64,000 nt of DNA from Zarea fungicola (lineage: Eukaryota > Ascomycota > Sordariomycetes > Hypocreales > Cordycipitaceae). Both the position numbers and the translations under genes were made by a program. The stretch lies in the NCBI GenBank assembly GCA_900169235.1, contig FWCC01000346.1, positions 62,001 through 126,000 of the forward strand, read 5' to 3'. The notes beneath the pieces are model-generated. The model was given only the letters and a program-made list of their open reading frames with translations. It was not told the DNA's origin and ran no database searches. Within the stretch, counting starts at the first letter, position 1. Every line of letters begins with the position of its first letter. Below are positions 22,201 through 35,400 of the stretch, piece after piece.

Positions 22201-24236
22201 GCGCTGCACACCCACTCGCCATCGTAGTTGTTGATGAGGCTAGCAGGACGAGTACCAGTAAAAGTGTAGATGGAGTACGGAGTAACTACCATCAGCTTCC
22301 ACGAGGCTTGCAACCCGGCTTACGTGCAGCTCGTCAAACTGGCTCCAGGTAACTGGAAGGAAGCAATACCTGCCCCCACGCTCATTAGCTGTATCGTCTT
22401 ACCAGACTACCAGTACCCAGTTGCCAGTATGCCTGCACTCCGTACTCCGTACTCCGTATCAGTCAAGGCAAGGCACCGGTGTATTGGGGTGTGCATCTAT
22501 CCGAGTTTGGAGAGCTACCCTGGCCTTCTTCTTGGTACACTCAGCAGCATACATAATCCGAGCACCACCTCGTTCTGCATCTCTTGGAGGTCTTGTTTCC
22601 CTTTCTGACTTTGCCTCTCTTCTTCTTCCTCATCTTCCTCCCGTATCATAGAACCACAAGAATTGTACATTTTTTATTTTATTTCTTGATTGCGGTTCTT
22701 TCCTTTGCATGCAGCGACACCATTTATATCCAGACTCGGTGCCCCCACTACGACAACATTTCCATTCTCCCGACGACAAACACTGGGTAAGTAGAAATTG
22801 AATTGGAACAGTCGACGGCCTTGCATCTCCTTTACTCTCTACTCGTTTCTCTGCTCTTATTTCTCTGCTCTCTGCTCTCGGACAAATCGGGACTCGACCA
22901 GGGCGACACCAGGACCGAGACAGGCTGAGGCTGTCGGCGCATTTCTGTACCAGCCTATCGGCGAGTTTGGCGCTAGCAAAGGCAAAGGACCCGACAGAAT
23001 GCGCTGTAACCCGTTCCCGCCGCCCAATGACAAGGGGCCGGCCTCTGCGGCAGGTTTGACTTTTGGATCGGGTTGGGGCTGCGGGCGCACGACCGTGGAG
23101 CTAGGCAAGACTGTTGGTAAAGTGACGTTACTCGGCATCACCGCGCGCGCCTGGGCTGCGCTGGTAATGAAATCTTTGGTTGAGGAAGCGACAGTCGCAA
23201 CTACGGCGCATTGAAAGCCTCCTACGCCTGTAAGATGGAATGCGATGCGTTGAAGAGGCCCGTTTGCTGCTTGCTGTTGCCTGAGGCACGTCTGTCGCAG
23301 CAGTGTCCAGCCGACAGTCTCGCAACGCTTCCTCAGCATCAGTGGAACGCAGCAGATTAAAGACAACAGAGCGACAAGACGCAGACAAGCAGAGAGATAC
23401 CGCAGAGTGTGAGAGAGAGCAAGGGAAAAACCGAATGGTCCACTTTCCCCAAAGAGACCCAACTGCCGCTGACCTTTTTGACCCCAACAGATCAAGAAAT
23501 CCACGACACCCACCACCAGCCAGCCAGTCCACCCCTAACAATTTCTGGCCAGCCGCTAGCCTTGAACTGGTACGTCCCTCTGCCTTGGTGGTCGAGTTCG
23601 CTGGAAGCCCCAGAGCAACAGTGGGTGACCTTTAGTGAGCTCAGTGAGTTCAGTGAGCTTCAGCAAGCTTCAACAAGCTACACCCCCTGCAATAATACTA
23701 CAAGCTTCCCTGAGCCCCGCCTGCACGCTGCACGCCCCCCCGCGCTTCATGGGGGCCAGCGAATCGTTGCCTCTCCAAAAAAAGATTCCCTGGCCTTCCT
23801 CCCCTTGAGGCCCTTTTTTCTCCCATCAATTTTAAAACAAATCTCTTGTCATCCTCTCTCCCAGAAAAGGCCGCTGCAGCTTCCTTCTTCTCTCAAGCAA
23901 CTTTATATTATCTCTTCTTTTATTTTCTAATTCCGCTTGAGCTTGCCTAGCTTGCATTGGTCACTGCATTGAATAAGGAAGCTCCTGTATATTGATTCAT
24001 TCTGCCAGCAGGTCTCTTACTACCAACAACTCCTCGACCCTCGACACATTTGCGTTCTTGTCCCTCTCGCAAAAGGTCTCCTCCGTCTCCTCGTTACGTC
24101 TGTTGTATCGCCCTGTTCCATGACGCCCTGAGCAAGCTGATTGGTAATTCCGCATTCAACGACTACTCTCAAAGACACACATTCCCACACACGACACCTA
24201 CTTCTCTCACCACATTTCGACACACACACCTTTGTC
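19218..24236. other. Five-kilobase interval with no supported gene; NudE 3' flank and ACC1 5' flank
   Basis: The NudE 3' side (19250-20030) is rich in CT, T and GA microrepeats. Around 20515-20550 there is a GTTGTAGGTTGTAGGTT-like repeat. Around 22270-22285 and 22437-22458 lie oppositely oriented copies of a CTCCGTA/TACGGAG repeat. From about 22580 onward, and especially 23770-24230, the strand is pyrimidine-rich as in fungal core promoters, leading into the ACC start. Several open frames of 80-220 codons exist on both strands but have skewed composition, no domains and no splice context. Confidence 0.45.
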
Positions 24237-27200
24237 ATGGCTGTCACATCTTCCAATGGCGCCAACGGCCAGGCATCCTATGCCGAAATTCACAACATTG
24301 CGCCTCACTTCGTTGGCGGCAACCGTCTGGAAAACGCCCCTGCGAGCAAGGTCAAGGACTTTGTGGCCCAGCACGACGGTCACACTGTCATCACAAACGT
24401 AAGCCCGCCTACCTGCCTCCCAGCGACCAGTCTGCTCCCTAGACTGCGTGCTCCCTAGACTGCGAGTGGCTCTCTGCCTGCCCGCCCCGCGCGACAGCAG
24501 ACGAGCCTCCATCTGGCACATTTGGCAGAAATGCGCACAAGTTCCCGGCCAGCACAGCTAATCAATTCTCCAATTCTAGGTTCTGATTGCCAACAACGGT
24601 ATCGCCGCCGTCAAGGAGATCCGATCAGTCCGAAAATGGGCCTACGAGACGTTTGGCGACGAGCGCGCCATCCACTTCACCGTCATGGCCACCCCCGAGG
24701 ATCTGCAAGCCAACGCAGACTACATTCGCATGGCTGACCACTATGTCGAAGTCCCCGGCGGCACCAACAACCACAACTATGCCAACGTCGAGCTCATTGT
24801 AGACATTGCTGAGCGCATGGACGTCCACGCCGTTTGGGCAGGATGGTGAGTTTGCCTTTTTTGCCTTTATGCGACGGCCGTCAAACTAACTACAAATCTC
24901 TAGGGGTCACGCATCCGAAAACCCAAAGCTCCCCGAGTCTCTCGCCGCCTCTCCTAAAAAAATCGTCTTCATCGGACCCCCCGGCTCCGCCATGCGCTCG
25001 CTAGGTGACAAGATTTCTTCCACAATCGTCGCCCAGCACGCCAACGTCCCCTGTATCCCCTGGTCTGGAACCGGTGTCGATCAGGTCGAGGTCGACGACA
25101 AGGGCATCGTTACCGTCAGCGACGACGTATACTCCAAGGGCTGCGTCACTTCCTGGCAAGAAGGTCTGCAAAAGGCAAAGGAGATTGGCTTCCCCATCAT
25201 GGTCAAGGCCTCCGAGGGTGGTGGTGGCAAGGGTATTCGCAAGGTCACCAACGAAGAGGAGTTTGAGGCCCTCTACAGGGCCGCCGCCAACGAGATTCCC
25301 GGCTCTCCCATCTTCATCATGAAGCTCGCCGGCAACGCCAGACATTTGGAAGTCCAGCTGCTCGCCGATCAGTACGGCCACAACATCTCCCTCTTTGGCC
25401 GTGATTGCTCCGTCCAGCGCCGTCACCAAAAGATTATCGAAGAGGCCCCCGTCACCATTGCCAACCCAAGCACCTTCAAGGCCATGGAGGACGCTGCTGT
25501 CCGTCTCGGAAAGCTCGTCGGCTACGTCTCCGCAGGTACCGTCGAGTACCTCTACTCTCACGCCGACGACAAGTTCTACTTCCTCGAGCTGAACCCCCGT
25601 CTCCAGGTCGAGCATCCCACCACCGAAATGGTCTCCGGAGTCAACCTGCCCGCCGCTCAGCTCCAGATTGCCATGGGTCTGCCCCTCTACAGAATCCGCG
25701 ACATTCGTCTGCTCTACGGCGTCGACCCCAAGGCTTCCACCAGGATCGACTTCAACTTTGAGAACGAGGGCGCTGCCGAGTCCCAGCGCCGCCCCAAGCC
25801 CCGCGGCCACACCACCGCCTGCCGCATCACCTCCGAGGACCCTGGTGAGGGCTTCAAGCCTTCCAACGGTGTCCTCCACGACCTCAACTTCCGTTCTTCC
25901 TCCAACGTATGGGGTTACTTCTCCGTCGGTACCCAGGGTGGTATTCATAGCTTCTCCGACTCCCAGTTTGGCCACATCTTCGCCTACGGTGAGAACCGTT
26001 CGGCTTCGAGAAAACACATGGTCGTCGCCCTCAAGGAGCTGAGCATTCGTGGTGACTTTAGAACCACCGTCGAGTACCTCATCAAGCTTCTCGAGACTGA
26101 AGACTTTGAGGACAACACAATCTCCACCGGCTGGCTCGACGAGCTCATCTCCAAGCGCCTCACCGCCGAGCGTCCCGACACCATGCTGGCCGTCATCTGC
26201 GGTGCCACCACCAAGGCTCACATTGCCTCCGAGGCTTGCATCGCCGAGTACCGCGCTGGTCTGGAAAAGGGTCAGGTCCCCTCCAAGGACATTCTGCGCA
26301 CCGTCTTCAACATTGACTTCATCTACGAAGGCTTCCGCTACAAGTTCACCGCCACCCGCTCCAGCGCCGACAGCTACAACCTCTTCATCAATGGCTCCAA
26401 GTGTTCCGTCGGCGTCCGTGCTCTCAGCGACGGTGGTCTCTTGATTCTCCTCGACGGCCACAGCCACAACGTCTACTGGAAGGAAGAAGTCGGCGCCACC
26501 CGCCTCTCCGTCGACAGCAAGACTTGTCTGCTCGAGCAGGAAAACGACCCCACCCAGCTGCGCACCCCCAGTCCTGGCAAGCTCGTCAAGTACAGTGTTG
26601 AAAACGGCGCTCACCTCAAGGCTGGCCAGACCTATGCCGAAGTCGAGGTCATGAAGATGTACATGCCCCTCGTTGCCCAGGAAGATGGTATTGTCCAGCT
26701 CATGAAGCAGCCTGGTGCCACGCTCGAGGCTGGTGACATTCTTGGAATATTGGCCCTCGATGACCCCAGCCGCGTCAAGCAGGCCCAGAGCTTCGTCGAT
26801 AAGCTGCCCACCTACGGTGAACCCGTCGTTCTCGGCGCCAAGCCGGCTCAGCGCTTCCAGCTCCTCCACAGCATCATCACCAACATTCTGCTCGGCTACG
26901 ACAACTCCGTCGTCATGCAGTCTGCCCTCCGCGAGCTCATCGAGGTCCTGCGCAATCCCGAGCTGCCTTACAGTGAGTGGAACGCCCAGTTCTCCGCCCT
27001 GCACGCCAGAATGCCTCAGAAGCTCGATGCCCAGTTCACTCAGATTGTTGAGCGTGCCAGGTCCCGCCAGGCTGAGTTCCCTGCCAAGGCTCTCCACAAG
27101 GCCTTTAACAAGTTTGTCGAGGACAATGTGGCCGCTGGCGACGCCGACCTGCTCCGTGGCACCCTCGCTCCCCTCTCTGCCATCTTTGACATGTATGCCG

Positions 27201-30200
27201 ACGGCCCCAAGACCCGCGAGCTGAATGTTATCCGTGACCTGCTTGAGAGCTTCTACGACATTGAGAGCCTCTTTGTCGGCGGCGCCCAGGAGGAGGGCGT
27301 CATCCTCAAGCTCCGTGACCAGAACAAGGAGAACATCAACAACGTCGTCCAGACTGCCCTCTCGCACAGCCGTGTCAGTGCTAAATCTGCCCTCATTGTT
27401 GCCATCCTCGACGAGTACCGCCCCAACAAGCCCAACGTCGGCAACATTGCCAAGCACCTTCGTGAGAGCCTGCGCAAGCTTACCGAGCTTTCGTCGCGCC
27501 CCACCTCCAAGGTCTCTCTCAAGGCGCGTGAGATTATGATCCAGTGCGCTCTACCTTCCCTCGAGGAGCGCACGTCTCAGATGGAGCACATTCTTCGCTC
27601 CTCCGTTGTCGAGTCTCGCTATGGTGAGAGCGGTTGGGACCACCGTGAGCCTAACCTCGACGTCATCAAGGAGGTGGTTGACTCCAAGTACACCGTCTTT
27701 GATGTCTTGACCCTCTTCTTCGGCAACGAGGATCACTGGGTCTCGATTGCCTCGCTCGAAGTCTACATTCGTCGTGCGTACCGTGCCTACATCGTCAACA
27801 AGGTCAACTACCACTCCGACGAGAGCGACAACCCTCAGTTCATCTCTTGGGACTTTAAGCTCCGCAAGCTTGGCGAGGCCGAGTTTGGTCTCCCTGCTAG
27901 CTCTGCGGCTCCCTCGGCCCCTGGCACTCCCTCAGGCCTCGAGCTCGGCGCCAAGCGCATCTACTCCATCAGCGATATGTCCTACCTCGATGCTAAGATT
28001 GCCGAGGAGCCTAGCCGCATTGGTGTCATTGTTCCCTGCAAGTACATTGACGAGGCCGACGATCTCTTGCAAAAGGCCCTTGAGACCATTGCCTTCCAGC
28101 AGAAGCAGAACCGAATGACCTCTTCGTCTGGTCTCCTCGCTGACCTCAGCGGGAAGCGCAAGCCTGCCTCCTCCACTCCTCGTGGCACCTCTGGCGATGA
28201 GCTCAGTGCTGTCATCAACATTGCCGTTCGCGATGCTGAGAGCAAGGATGACGAGGACACTCTTGAGCGCATTCGCCCCATTGTTGCCCAGTTCAAGGAT
28301 GAGCTCCTCGCTCGTGGCGTCCGCCGTCTGACCTTCATCTGCGGCCACAGTGACGGCTCTTACCCCGGCTACTACACCTTCCGCGGACCCAAGTACATTG
28401 AGGATGATAGCATTCGTCACAGCGAGCCCGCTCTTGCTTTCCAGCTTGAGCTTGCCCGTCTGTCCAAGTTCAACATTAAGCCCGTCTTTACCGAGAACAA
28501 GAACATTCACGTGTACGAGGGTATTGGCAAGGCCGCCGACTCGGACAAGCGTTACTTTACTCGTGCCGTCATCAGACCCGGTCGTCTTCGCGATGAGATC
28601 CCCACTGCTGAGTACCTCATCTCCGAGGCCGACCGTGTCGTCAACGACATCTTTGACGCTCTCGAAATCATTGGCAGCAACAACACCGACATGAACCACA
28701 TCTTCATGAACTTCTCCCCCGTCTTCCAGCTGGCTCCTTCCGAGGTTGAGCACAGCCTGCAAGGCTTCCTGGACCGCTTTGGTGCCCGTGCCTGGAGACT
28801 GCGTGTCTCCCAGGTCGAGATCCGCATCATCTGCACCGATCCCAAGACTGGTCTGCCTTACCCTCTGCGTATTGGCATCACCAACACTTCGGGCTACGTT
28901 GTCGATGTTGACCTGTATGCCGAGCGCAAGTCTGAGAAGGGCGACTGGGTCTTCCACAGCATCGGCGGTACCAAGGAGAAGGGCCCCATGCATCTCCTGC
29001 CCGTCAACACCCCTTACGCCACCAAGAACTGGGACCAGCCCAAGCGTTACAAGGCCCACCTCATGGGTACCCAGTACGTGTACGACTTCCCCGAGCTCTT
29101 CCGCCAGGCCATCCAGAACAGCTGGGTCAAGGCTGTCAAGATTCAGCCTGCCCTGGCCAGCCTCCAGCCCAAGATTGGTGACTGCATCTCCTTTACCGAG
29201 TTGATCATTGACGACAAGGACAACCTTGACGAGGTCAACCGTGAACCTGGCACTAATGAATGCGGTATGGTGGGCTGGCTGATTCGCGCTCGCACTCCCG
29301 AGTACCCCGGCGGCCGTCGCTTCATTGTCGTTGCCAACGACATTACGTACAAGATTGGTTCCTTTGGCCCCAAGGAAGATAGCTTCTTCAACAAGTGCAC
29401 TGAACTGGCCCGCAAGCTTGGTATCCCTCGCATCTACCTCTCTGCCAACTCTGGTGCCCGTCTTGGTCTTGCCGACGAGCTGATGCCTCACTTCAAGGTT
29501 GCTTGGAACGATGTGACCAAGCAGGACAAGGGCTTCCGCTACCTATACCTTGATGAGGCTGCCAAGAAGCGCTTCAAGGATGATGTCATTACCGAGGAGA
29601 TTTCCGAGGGTGGTGAGATGCGCCACCGCATCGTCACCATTGTCGGAAAGGAGGACGGTCTTGGTGTCGAGTGTCTGCGTGGCTCTGGTCTCATTGCCGG
29701 TGCCACCAGCCGTGCCTACAACGACATCTTCACCGTGACCCTCGTTACCTGCCGTTCCGTCGGTATCGGTGCCTACCTGGTCCGTCTTGGTCAGCGTGCT
29801 GTCCAGATTGAGGGTCAGCCCATCATCCTCACTGGTGCCCCCGCTCTCAACAACCTCCTGGGTCGCGAAGTCTACACCTCTAACCTGCAGCTCGGTGGTA
29901 CTCAGATCATGTACCGCAACGGTGTCTCTCACATGACTGCCAATGACGACTTTGAAGGTGTCTCCCGCATCGTTGAGTGGATGTCGTACGTTCCCGAGAA
30001 GCGCAACGCTCCCATTCCCGTCAGCCCTAGCACTGACAGCTGGGACCGCGACATTACCTTTTTCCCTCCCCAGAAGCAGCCTTATGACGTCCGCCATCTC
30101 ATCTCCGGAAAGCAGGACGAGACTGGCTTCCAGAGCGGTCTCTTTGACAAGGACTCGTTTGTTGAGACTCTTGGCGGCTGGGCCCGCACTGTTGTTGTTG

Positions 30201-31300
30201 GTCGTGCTCGTCTCGGCGGTATCCCCATGGGTGTTATTGCGGTCGAGACTCGCAGCGTGGAGAATACCACCCCTGCTGACCCTGCCAACCCCGACAGTAT
30301 CGAGCAGGTCAGCAACGAGGCTGGTGGTGTCTGGTACCCCAACTCTGCCTTTAAGACTGCCCAGGCCATCAACGACTTTAACCATGGTGAGCAGCTGCCT
30401 CTGATGATTCTCGCCAACTGGCGTGGTTTCTCTGGTGGTCAGCGTGACATGTACAACGAGGTCCTCAAGTACGGTTCGTACATTGTCGATGCCCTCGTCA
30501 AGTACGAGCAGCCCATCTTTGTCTACATTCCTCCCCATGGCGAGCTGCGTGGTGGTTCTTGGGTCGTTGTTGATCCCACGATCAACCCCACCGTCATGGA
30601 GATGTACGCCGATACCGAGGCGCGCGGTGGTGTCCTCGAGCCCGAGGGTATGATTGGTATCAAGTACCGCAAGGAGAAGCAGCTGGAGACGATGGCGCGC
30701 ATGGACGCCACGTACGCCCAGCTGAAGAAGAACCTGGCCGACCCCGAGATCAGCAAGGCGGAGGCCGAGGAGACCAAGGCCAAGATGGTGGCCCGCGAGC
30801 GACAGTTGCTCCCTGTGTACTCGCAGATTGCCATTCAGTTTGCCGATCTCCACGACCGTGCCGGCCGCATGAAGGCCAAGGGCACGATCCGCGAGGTGCT
30901 CGACTGGTCCAACGCGCGCCGCTTCTTCTACTGGCGTGTGCGCCGCCGTCTCAGCGAAGAGTACATGCTGCGCCACATGTCGAGCAGCACGCTCTCGGCC
31001 AACCAAAAGGAGTCGGTGGCCAAGGCCAGCGCCGTCCGCGAGCGCAACCTGCAGCTGCTCCAGAGCTGGTCGGGCATCACTGCCTGGGACAGCAACGATC
31101 AGGCCGTGGCGGAGTGGTACGAGAAGGAGCGCAAGGCGATTGGCGAGAAGGTGGAGACGCTCAAGGCAGAGAAGTTGGCGACGGAGCTGGCCGAGGTTGT
31201 GCGCCGCAACAAGGAGGCTGGTTTCAAGGGTGTGCGGGAGGTTCTTCGGGTCATGCCTCTGGAAGAGCGTGATGCTATTCTCCGATTCCTGAAGGAATAG
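24237..31300 (+). CDS. ACC1: Acetyl-CoA carboxylase, multidomain cytosolic type (2,274 aa)
   Basis: Exons 24237-24398, 24580-24845 and 24904-31300 join in frame to 2,275 codons with the stop, the usual size for fungal ACC. Domain order: biotin carboxylase ([21 protein letters not shown]-grasp loop [22 protein letters not shown]), biotinyl domain with EVMKM and biotin-accepting Lys727, the long ACC central domain, then carboxyltransferase N and C halves ([51 protein letters not shown]). It makes malonyl-CoA from acetyl-CoA for fatty acid and polyketide synthesis. The ATG at 24237 is the first in frame and precedes a normal N-terminus. Introns have GTAAGC/CTAG and GTGAGT/CTAAC/CTAG signals. Codon bias toward C-ending codons indicates high expression. 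Confidence 0.97.
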
Positions 31301-32006
31301 GAGACGGAACAAAAGAAGATGGCATATAAAACAACAACCCCTTAGTAATGATTGCTTTTTAGAATGGCGGATTGTACGACGCTCAACGTATTTTTCGTCT
31401 TGTTTGTTTAGTTTATGAATTGTTTATGTTTATTCCATAGCTTTATACACTTTATGTTTGACTCGGTCTTTATTCTTGTGCGTAGATTGTTCTGCTATCA
31501 AGTTTTGCTTGGTGTCGGCCGTGCTGTAACTTGATCAATATGAAGCAAGTTGGTCGGATGTAATTTGGCTTGTAGAGATTTCCCTTTTGCATCTCGTCTG
31601 TCTCCTGGTCTGGAGATTTATGAATATATTGTTTTCTTTTTAAAACATAAGAATGCGTATTTATAAATGTGGTGAGATTATATTAATCAACTCGCTTTTG
31701 TACGCTCTATCCAGCGACCATTATCTAATCCTGCCATGCCATCTCGACGAGCCATGAAAATAACAGGGTAATATATTTTATTGTACACTCGGTTCGTTGC
31801 ATGGACTGTTTGAAAGCAGTCCAACCAACAAACATGTAATTTTTTCACAGTCTCTTACAAGCTCCTCCTTGGTTTATGTGTCTTGTCTTTAAAAAAATTC
31901 CAAGCAACACACATGATGTCTTTTTCACCGTCTCCTCTTACAAAAGCTCGTCCTTTTTTTTTTTTTTTTGCTTCTTGTCTAGAACAGTCGGCCATGCTCA
32001 TTTTGC
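31301..32006. other. Convergent 3' flanks of ACC1 and the BolA-like gene
   Basis: AT-rich terminator region of two convergent genes. A run of about 16 T at 31955-31971 lies on the plus strand (poly-A on the BolA sense strand) just past the BolA stop. No gene seen. Confidence 0.5.
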
Positions 32007-32465
32007 TCAAGCATCAGGGACCTTTGTGCGAATCTGCACGCCGTGCCACGTCTTGACCACGTCGCCGAGCGCGGCATTGACCATGCGCTGCTGCTTGAGT
32101 ATCGTCTGGCCCTTGAAGGCGTCCGAGGCAATCTCAATGGCGTACATGCTGCCGCAGCCGCCCGACACGTCCTGCACGAGGATCTCGGTCGGGTGCAGCT
32201 TGTCGACGAGGAGCTTGGCGATGGCGGCCTCGGCCTCGGTCATGGAGGGGACTTCCTCGACGGCGGGAGCGGAGGGGGCGGCGGCGGCCGAGTATGCTCG
32301 TCGTTGTTGATGTGTGGCTATCGTGTGGTTGATTGGATTGCGGAAAAGATGTCTAGGTTGGCTCACGGCTCGGCTCGCGGCTGTGATGTGGCGGGTGGCG
32401 AGGCGAGGCGCTGTGAGGACGGCTGCGCGCCGGCAGCAGGCTGCGCAGATGAGTGATGGCTGCAT
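32007..32465 (-). CDS. BolA-like protein, probably mitochondrial (BOLA3/Aim1 type, 152 aa)
   Basis: Single-exon gene. Residues 1-60 are Arg/Ala/Ser-rich with almost no acidic residues, like a mitochondrial targeting sequence. About 75-150 is the BolA domain with its hallmark VSGGCGSMYAIEI, then FKGQTILKQQRMVN and HGVQIRT. BolA proteins of this type work with monothiol glutaredoxin and Nfu1 in passing iron-sulfur clusters to lipoate synthase and respiratory enzymes in the matrix. A pair of weak splice-like signals lies inside the presequence, but removing that segment would break the BolA frame, so it is not an intron. The ATG at 32465-32463 is the first in frame. Confidence 0.9.
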   Translation of the reverse strand: MQPSLICAACCRRAAVLTAPRLATRHITAASRAVSQPRHLFRNPINHTIATHQQRRAYSAAAAPSAPAVEEVPSMTEAEAAIAKLLVDKLHPTEILVQDVSGGCGSMYAIEIASDAFKGQTILKQQRMVNAALGDVVKTWHGVQIRTKVPDA

Positions 32466-35400
32466 TGTGTGGATTGGATTGGACTGGATGTCGTTGGAAT
32501 AAGAGTTTCTTGTCTGGATCGTGTTGGAATGATGGAATACTAATCATGGCTCGTTCGCTGGTGGTTGTGGATTTGCCGCAGAGGCTTTTTGGTGGGTCTG
32601 TGATTAGCAATCTGGTGATGGGAATTGGGTTCACTGGCGATTGGAAGGAGGTATGCAAATGGTCAAGTATATGAAGAAGGAAAAAATTAAATAATTGAAG
32701 AGATTTGAATCTGCTGCAAATGCGCCTTGAAGATGTAATTGAAGATGTAATTGCCGACCTATTTGGGTTCAACGTAGCTCCTGGTGCTGCCGTGGTACTT
32801 GTTTCGCTCCTACAGCCTTATCTTGGAGATTCATCGACACCACCATTGAATGGCAACGTTGACACATCCAAGAAACAACAAAGTCGACTAGTTTGCGAGA
32901 ATTGGAAAGCAGAACAGGATTCCAAAACATCCCATGTGCCGTCTGCTTCCAAGCACCCCACCAGCGCCGTCTCTCCGCTGCCAGTCTTGGACAAACGCAC
33001 TCCATCGTTTTGCATCAATCTTTCAACCGTCTTCGCCACCCTCATCAACACTCAGCGCCAGCTTTGTCGTTCGGCATGTTGTATTCTCCGCCCGGCGCAA
33101 CCTCACTTCCAACCTGCCGCATTGAGCGCCAGGACTAGTCGAGCTGTCGGTCCACAACCCATACATGGCTCCAACAAACAATAATGGCGCCATATTATTA
33201 CAAAGAGATTAATTAAGTTGACAAGGAAAGGAACGAGCTGGCGGAGACGAGCACCCACCCTAGCTGCTAAATACTCTACTGCCGCCAAGTCCAAAGAGGA
33301 AGCTGCCTCGGGCCACCTGCATTGAGCCATGCCATCCTCCCAGCAAGTCAAGGAAAAAGAAGAGATGGATCATCGCTCCCATTTTTACGCTTAATTACTC
33401 GTTCGTCCGACCCGTTGATGTGTTGCCTTGCTGTAACGCTGCAACATTGCAACGCTCATATGCTGTGGTGGAGTGTTTCATAGGCCTGGTCGCGCAATTG
33501 GAGCGTATCGAGGCTATGAGAAATCGATCGATTCCATCGTACCTAGCAAAGTAACGGACAAATCCCATCAATTGCGTGTGGGCGCCGGTCGCGGGCAACA
33601 AACAAGACCACCCTGTCTTCACCAGGCTAGACCAGGTCAGACCGACATGGGTCCTCGCAGATATCGACACGCTTGTGGTACCTTTGTGTCTACAGAGGCG
33701 GAGCAAAACCTGCAGCCAAGAACGCCGGGGTACGAAAGTACTCAACTCAACTGCATCGTTGTTGGGGGCTTGGGGGCCTTGTTCACCCGGCATGTCTGTA
33801 CGTAAACGACTTGTATCTCTGCCGTCTGCGGTCCATAGAAAGAGGAGGCGCCGTTATTACCAAATGGCTTTCGGCGGGGCGAAGCGCATCGGCCTGCAGC
33901 AGACAGTGATGCGCACCTTTTCGAAATGAAGCTGCTGGCTGGAGCACACTGGGTAAGCAATGGGTAGCGTCGGGTGCTGTGATACTTGACTCGCCCATGA
34001 CCTGGTCAGAACTCTACACCGCCGGGCCGACTATTTTCTGAGGAGAAAAAGAAAAACATCCAGTCGGGTGTCATGGTCCCCGTGCAAGCATGCGATAACA
34101 AACAGTTGCGGTGGTCTGTGTCGCTTCCGCCCAGCACAATCTCACAGATGTGGCGCTACAGAAGTCCCCTCCCGCCGCCTCTTCTTAGGCGACTTCCTGT
34201 CTTGTCACAACAGCAACGGACTGGGAGTCAACAAGAGTAAGCTCTGCCAGACTCGCTTGGCCACTGCCAACTCAGGCTGCAGAAAGTAATTTACAATTGC
34301 ATAATAATGCAGTAAACTTGTGGGGTCATCCTTGGCCTGCTGTCTGCTGCAGACCGCGACAGTGTCTCACCTAATCGCACGGAGCCTCAGCTATGCCGCC
34401 TTTGTCAATCCTGGTGACTACTAGTTAGTACAGGCACCTGCAACTGGCAGCAGACACCGTCGCTGAGAAGCATGATTGTTCTGCGACTAACCAGTAACAA
34501 TCACGCAGCCGATGTTCTCGCGTTGTCTCGGTCATTGTCCTTGGTCTTTGATAGCGCAGCCAATGATTCAACCTTATTGCATTTGTCCCCTGAAGCCGTG
34601 CGAGTTGCTAGACCCAACAAGGCAAGCAGGGACAGGTCCCCGCACGGGGCGCATCCACATGTCCAGGAACACAGAACTCAATGGATCGAGAGCCCAGAGG
34701 TCACGTTGGAGAAGTTCTGACCCCAGCACCAGAAACTGTCCGTCTGCCGTCCGCCTGTCGTCTGCCACTGACCGCTGCTCCCTCGCAAGCGGATGCGTGC
34801 AAGGGACTAAAGCAATGCCTGCCAGCAACGAAGCCTGACTCTATTTTGCCAGAGAGCGGACGGTGGCAACAAGGAATGGCAACCCAACCAACCGACCTTG
34901 AGCCTAGCACGATTTCCTCCCCCACACCTCTAGGTCTTGCTGGGCTGAACTTTGGAGCCACTGAGCGCTAATGCCTACTAGTTGGCTAGTTGGAGATGGC
35001 AGCAGTTTAGCTCCGGCCGGTACCACAGGGCCGAGACGTTCTGTAGATTATGCGGAGCAACTTTCGTCCATGAGAAGAGTGAGTGGACGTAAGGAAACAG
35101 GTCAGAACTTGCCGTGCCGGTTGGCAAATGGCAAGAAACCAACTATAAGTCGCCACACCTCTCTGAGCAGCAATTGCGGCTACGGCATTTGGTAGAGACG
35201 ACGGCACTTTACACCACAAGACCAAGCAAGGCAGTACCAAGGAACCAACTACCAGTAAAGCCCAACCAGGGAAAGCAAGGTCATGGCGAAGCAAGTACTC
35301 GGCTTCCTGGCCGCACAGGGCTAGGAAAAAGGTTCGGCAGACAATGCAATAGCCACGTCGGGAAACTTAATATCAGGTATTGGTTAGTGCCTTGAGTCCT

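Noticed and set aside
22857..23516. 219-codon minus-strand frame upstream of ACC1
   Set aside because: No domain, odd composition, no intron context; lies in the promoter-like region.
25001..27457. 818-codon open frame antisense to ACC1
   Set aside because: Shadow of strong C-ending codon bias on the opposite strand; low-complexity Val/Gly/Leu/Asp composition and no domain.
27932..31312. 519- and 589-codon antisense frames over the ACC1 carboxyltransferase part
   Set aside because: Same codon-bias mirror effect; no family features.
32330..32390. Possible intron in the BolA-like presequence
   Set aside because: Removing it shifts the frame and destroys the BolA domain.
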